Shown piece by piece: positions 63,435-64,000 of a stretch of DNA of 64,000 nucleotides. Both the position numbers and the translations under genes were made by a program. The notes below the pieces were generated by a model. That model was not told the origin of the DNA. It saw nothing but the letters and a program-made list of their open reading frames with translations, and searched no databases. This DNA is from Deltaproteobacteria bacterium. Lineage in GTDB: Bacteria > Myxococcota_A > Polyangia > Polyangiales > Polyangiaceae. Location: assembly GCA_016875405.1 (NCBI GenBank), contig VGRJ01000013.1, positions 1 to 64,000 of the forward strand, written 5' to 3'. The number at the start of each line of letters is the position of its first letter. The first letter of the stretch is position 1.

Positions 63435-64000
63435 TCACCCGTCGAAACGAGAGAGGACGAGCGCGGCGTTGGTCCCGCCGAACCCGAAGGAGTTCGAGAG
63501 GGCGTGCCGAATGGAGCGCTCACGGGCGACCTTCGGGATGAAGTCAAGCGGACACTCGGGGTCGCGATCCTCGAGGTTCAAGGTCGGAGGGACGACGCCG
63601 CGATGCAGCGCGAGCGCCGAGACCGCCGCTTCGACCGCCCCGGCTCCGCCGAGGAGGTGCCCCATCGCGCTCTTCGTGGAGCTGACCCAGAGCTGGTCGC
63701 CGCGCGCCGAGCCGCCCGGGGCGTGCGCGTGTTCGCCGAAGACCTCGAGGATGGCCTTCGCCTCTTGGACATCCCCCTGAGGTGTCGACGTGCCATGCGC
63801 GTTCACGTAATCGATCGACGAAGGCTCGAGGTTCGCTGAGCGCAAGGCCTGGCGCATCGCGGCGATGGCGCCGCGACCGTCGGGGGCGGGCTGCGTGATG
63901 TGGTGCCCGTCGCACGACGCTCCATAGCCGGTGACCTCGGCGTAGATGCGAGCGCCGCGCGCGAGGGCGTGCTCGAGCGACTCGAGAACGAGCGTCGCCG
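63435..64000 (-). CDS. fabF: 3-oxoacyl-[ACP] synthase II, C-terminal part (5' end outside window)
   Basis: About 187 C-terminal residues; the frame is open to the window edge. The beginning [37 protein letters not shown] and the catalytic segments [13 protein letters not shown] (first active-site His) and [19 protein letters not shown] (Lys and second His) are those of KAS II, ending [17 protein letters not shown]. The nucleophilic Cys lies upstream outside the window. It elongates acyl-ACP in fatty acid synthesis. The internal ATG at 63857 is not the gene start. Confidence 0.93.
   Translation of the reverse strand, partial: ATLVLESLEHALARGARIYAEVTGYGASCDGHHITQPAPDGRGAIAAMRQALRSANLEPSSIDYVNAHGTSTPQGDVQEAKAILEVFGEHAHAPGGSARGDQLWVSSTKSAMGHLLGGAGAVEAAVSALALHRGVVPPTLNLEDRDPECPLDFIPKVARERSIRHALSNSFGFGGTNAALVLSRFDG

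Noticed and set aside
62287-63780. 497-residue plus-strand frame opposite ribD and fabF
   Set aside because: The minus strand encodes unmistakable RibD and FabF.

Overview
This window is chromosomal DNA from a high-GC, predatory- or soil-type myxobacterium (Myxococcota; my inference is Polyangiales/Sandaracinus-like rather than Myxococcus). The evidence is the very high GC3, the density of TPR proteins and lipoproteins, a Hanks-type kinase, FHA proteins, MopE-type and MYXO-CTERM-like secreted proteins, and a co-linear block resembling the Myxococcus gliding/spore-coat (Glt/Nfs) machinery. No rRNA, tRNA, CRISPR array, IS element or prophage was seen. Gene density is high: no gene-free stretch exceeds 300 bases, and the longest are 15135-15429, 25163-25425 and 50224-50482.

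Layout. 1-2533: the tail of a membrane protein, an RlpA-like lipoprotein, an outer-membrane-like protein and a sensor-less sigma-54 activator. 2542-25162 (minus strand): GltC-like, GltD/AgmU-like, GltE/AglT-like, GltF-like and GltG/PglI-like (FHA, one TM, AgmX/PglI C-terminal domain) proteins, then a TPR lipoprotein where gltH would be expected, then a 3849-residue GltI/AgmK-like TPR giant. Near-consensus promoters precede the gltC-like gene and the gltF-like gene, and a strong hairpin terminator follows the gltG-like gene. 25426-29781 (plus): Cys-rich lipoprotein, YraN, an Ig-like membrane protein and FtsY. 29950-31799 (plus): two outer-membrane beta-barrels of the GltA/GltB type under their own promoter. 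The window therefore carries most of a trans-envelope Glt/Nfs-like complex, without the AglRQS motor, GltJ, GltK or a recognisable GltH.

31927-40057 (plus): a HEAT-repeat protein, then a second unusual module: an outer-membrane porin translationally coupled to a 13-heme c-type cytochrome, a small acidic protein, a lipoprotein with a CX4CH/Met mono-haem-like domain, and a degenerate M16-peptidase-like lipoprotein. I read this as a candidate porin-cytochrome electron conduit. 40070-50223: a DUF1285-like protein, a SAM methyltransferase, an envelope protein, an RlmM/FtsJ-type methyltransferase, a Ser/Thr kinase coupled to pyruvate kinase, LysA, and a protein with an XPB-N/helicase-associated domain but no motor. 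50483-53970: an HD phosphohydrolase, a small exported protein and a MopE-like secreted protein. 54076-57297: a pyruvate dehydrogenase operon (E1 alpha, E1 beta, E2; no E3). 57316-64000: a SUMF1-fold protein without FGE cysteines, a metallophosphoesterase, a small conserved-looking protein, an FHA-CpaF fusion whose ATPase motifs are lost, peptide deformylase, RibD and the end of FabF.

Minisatellites recur: three separate loci carry exactly 18-bp tandem units and one carries 19-bp units across a stop codon. Family assignments are from reading motifs by eye; no database search was possible.
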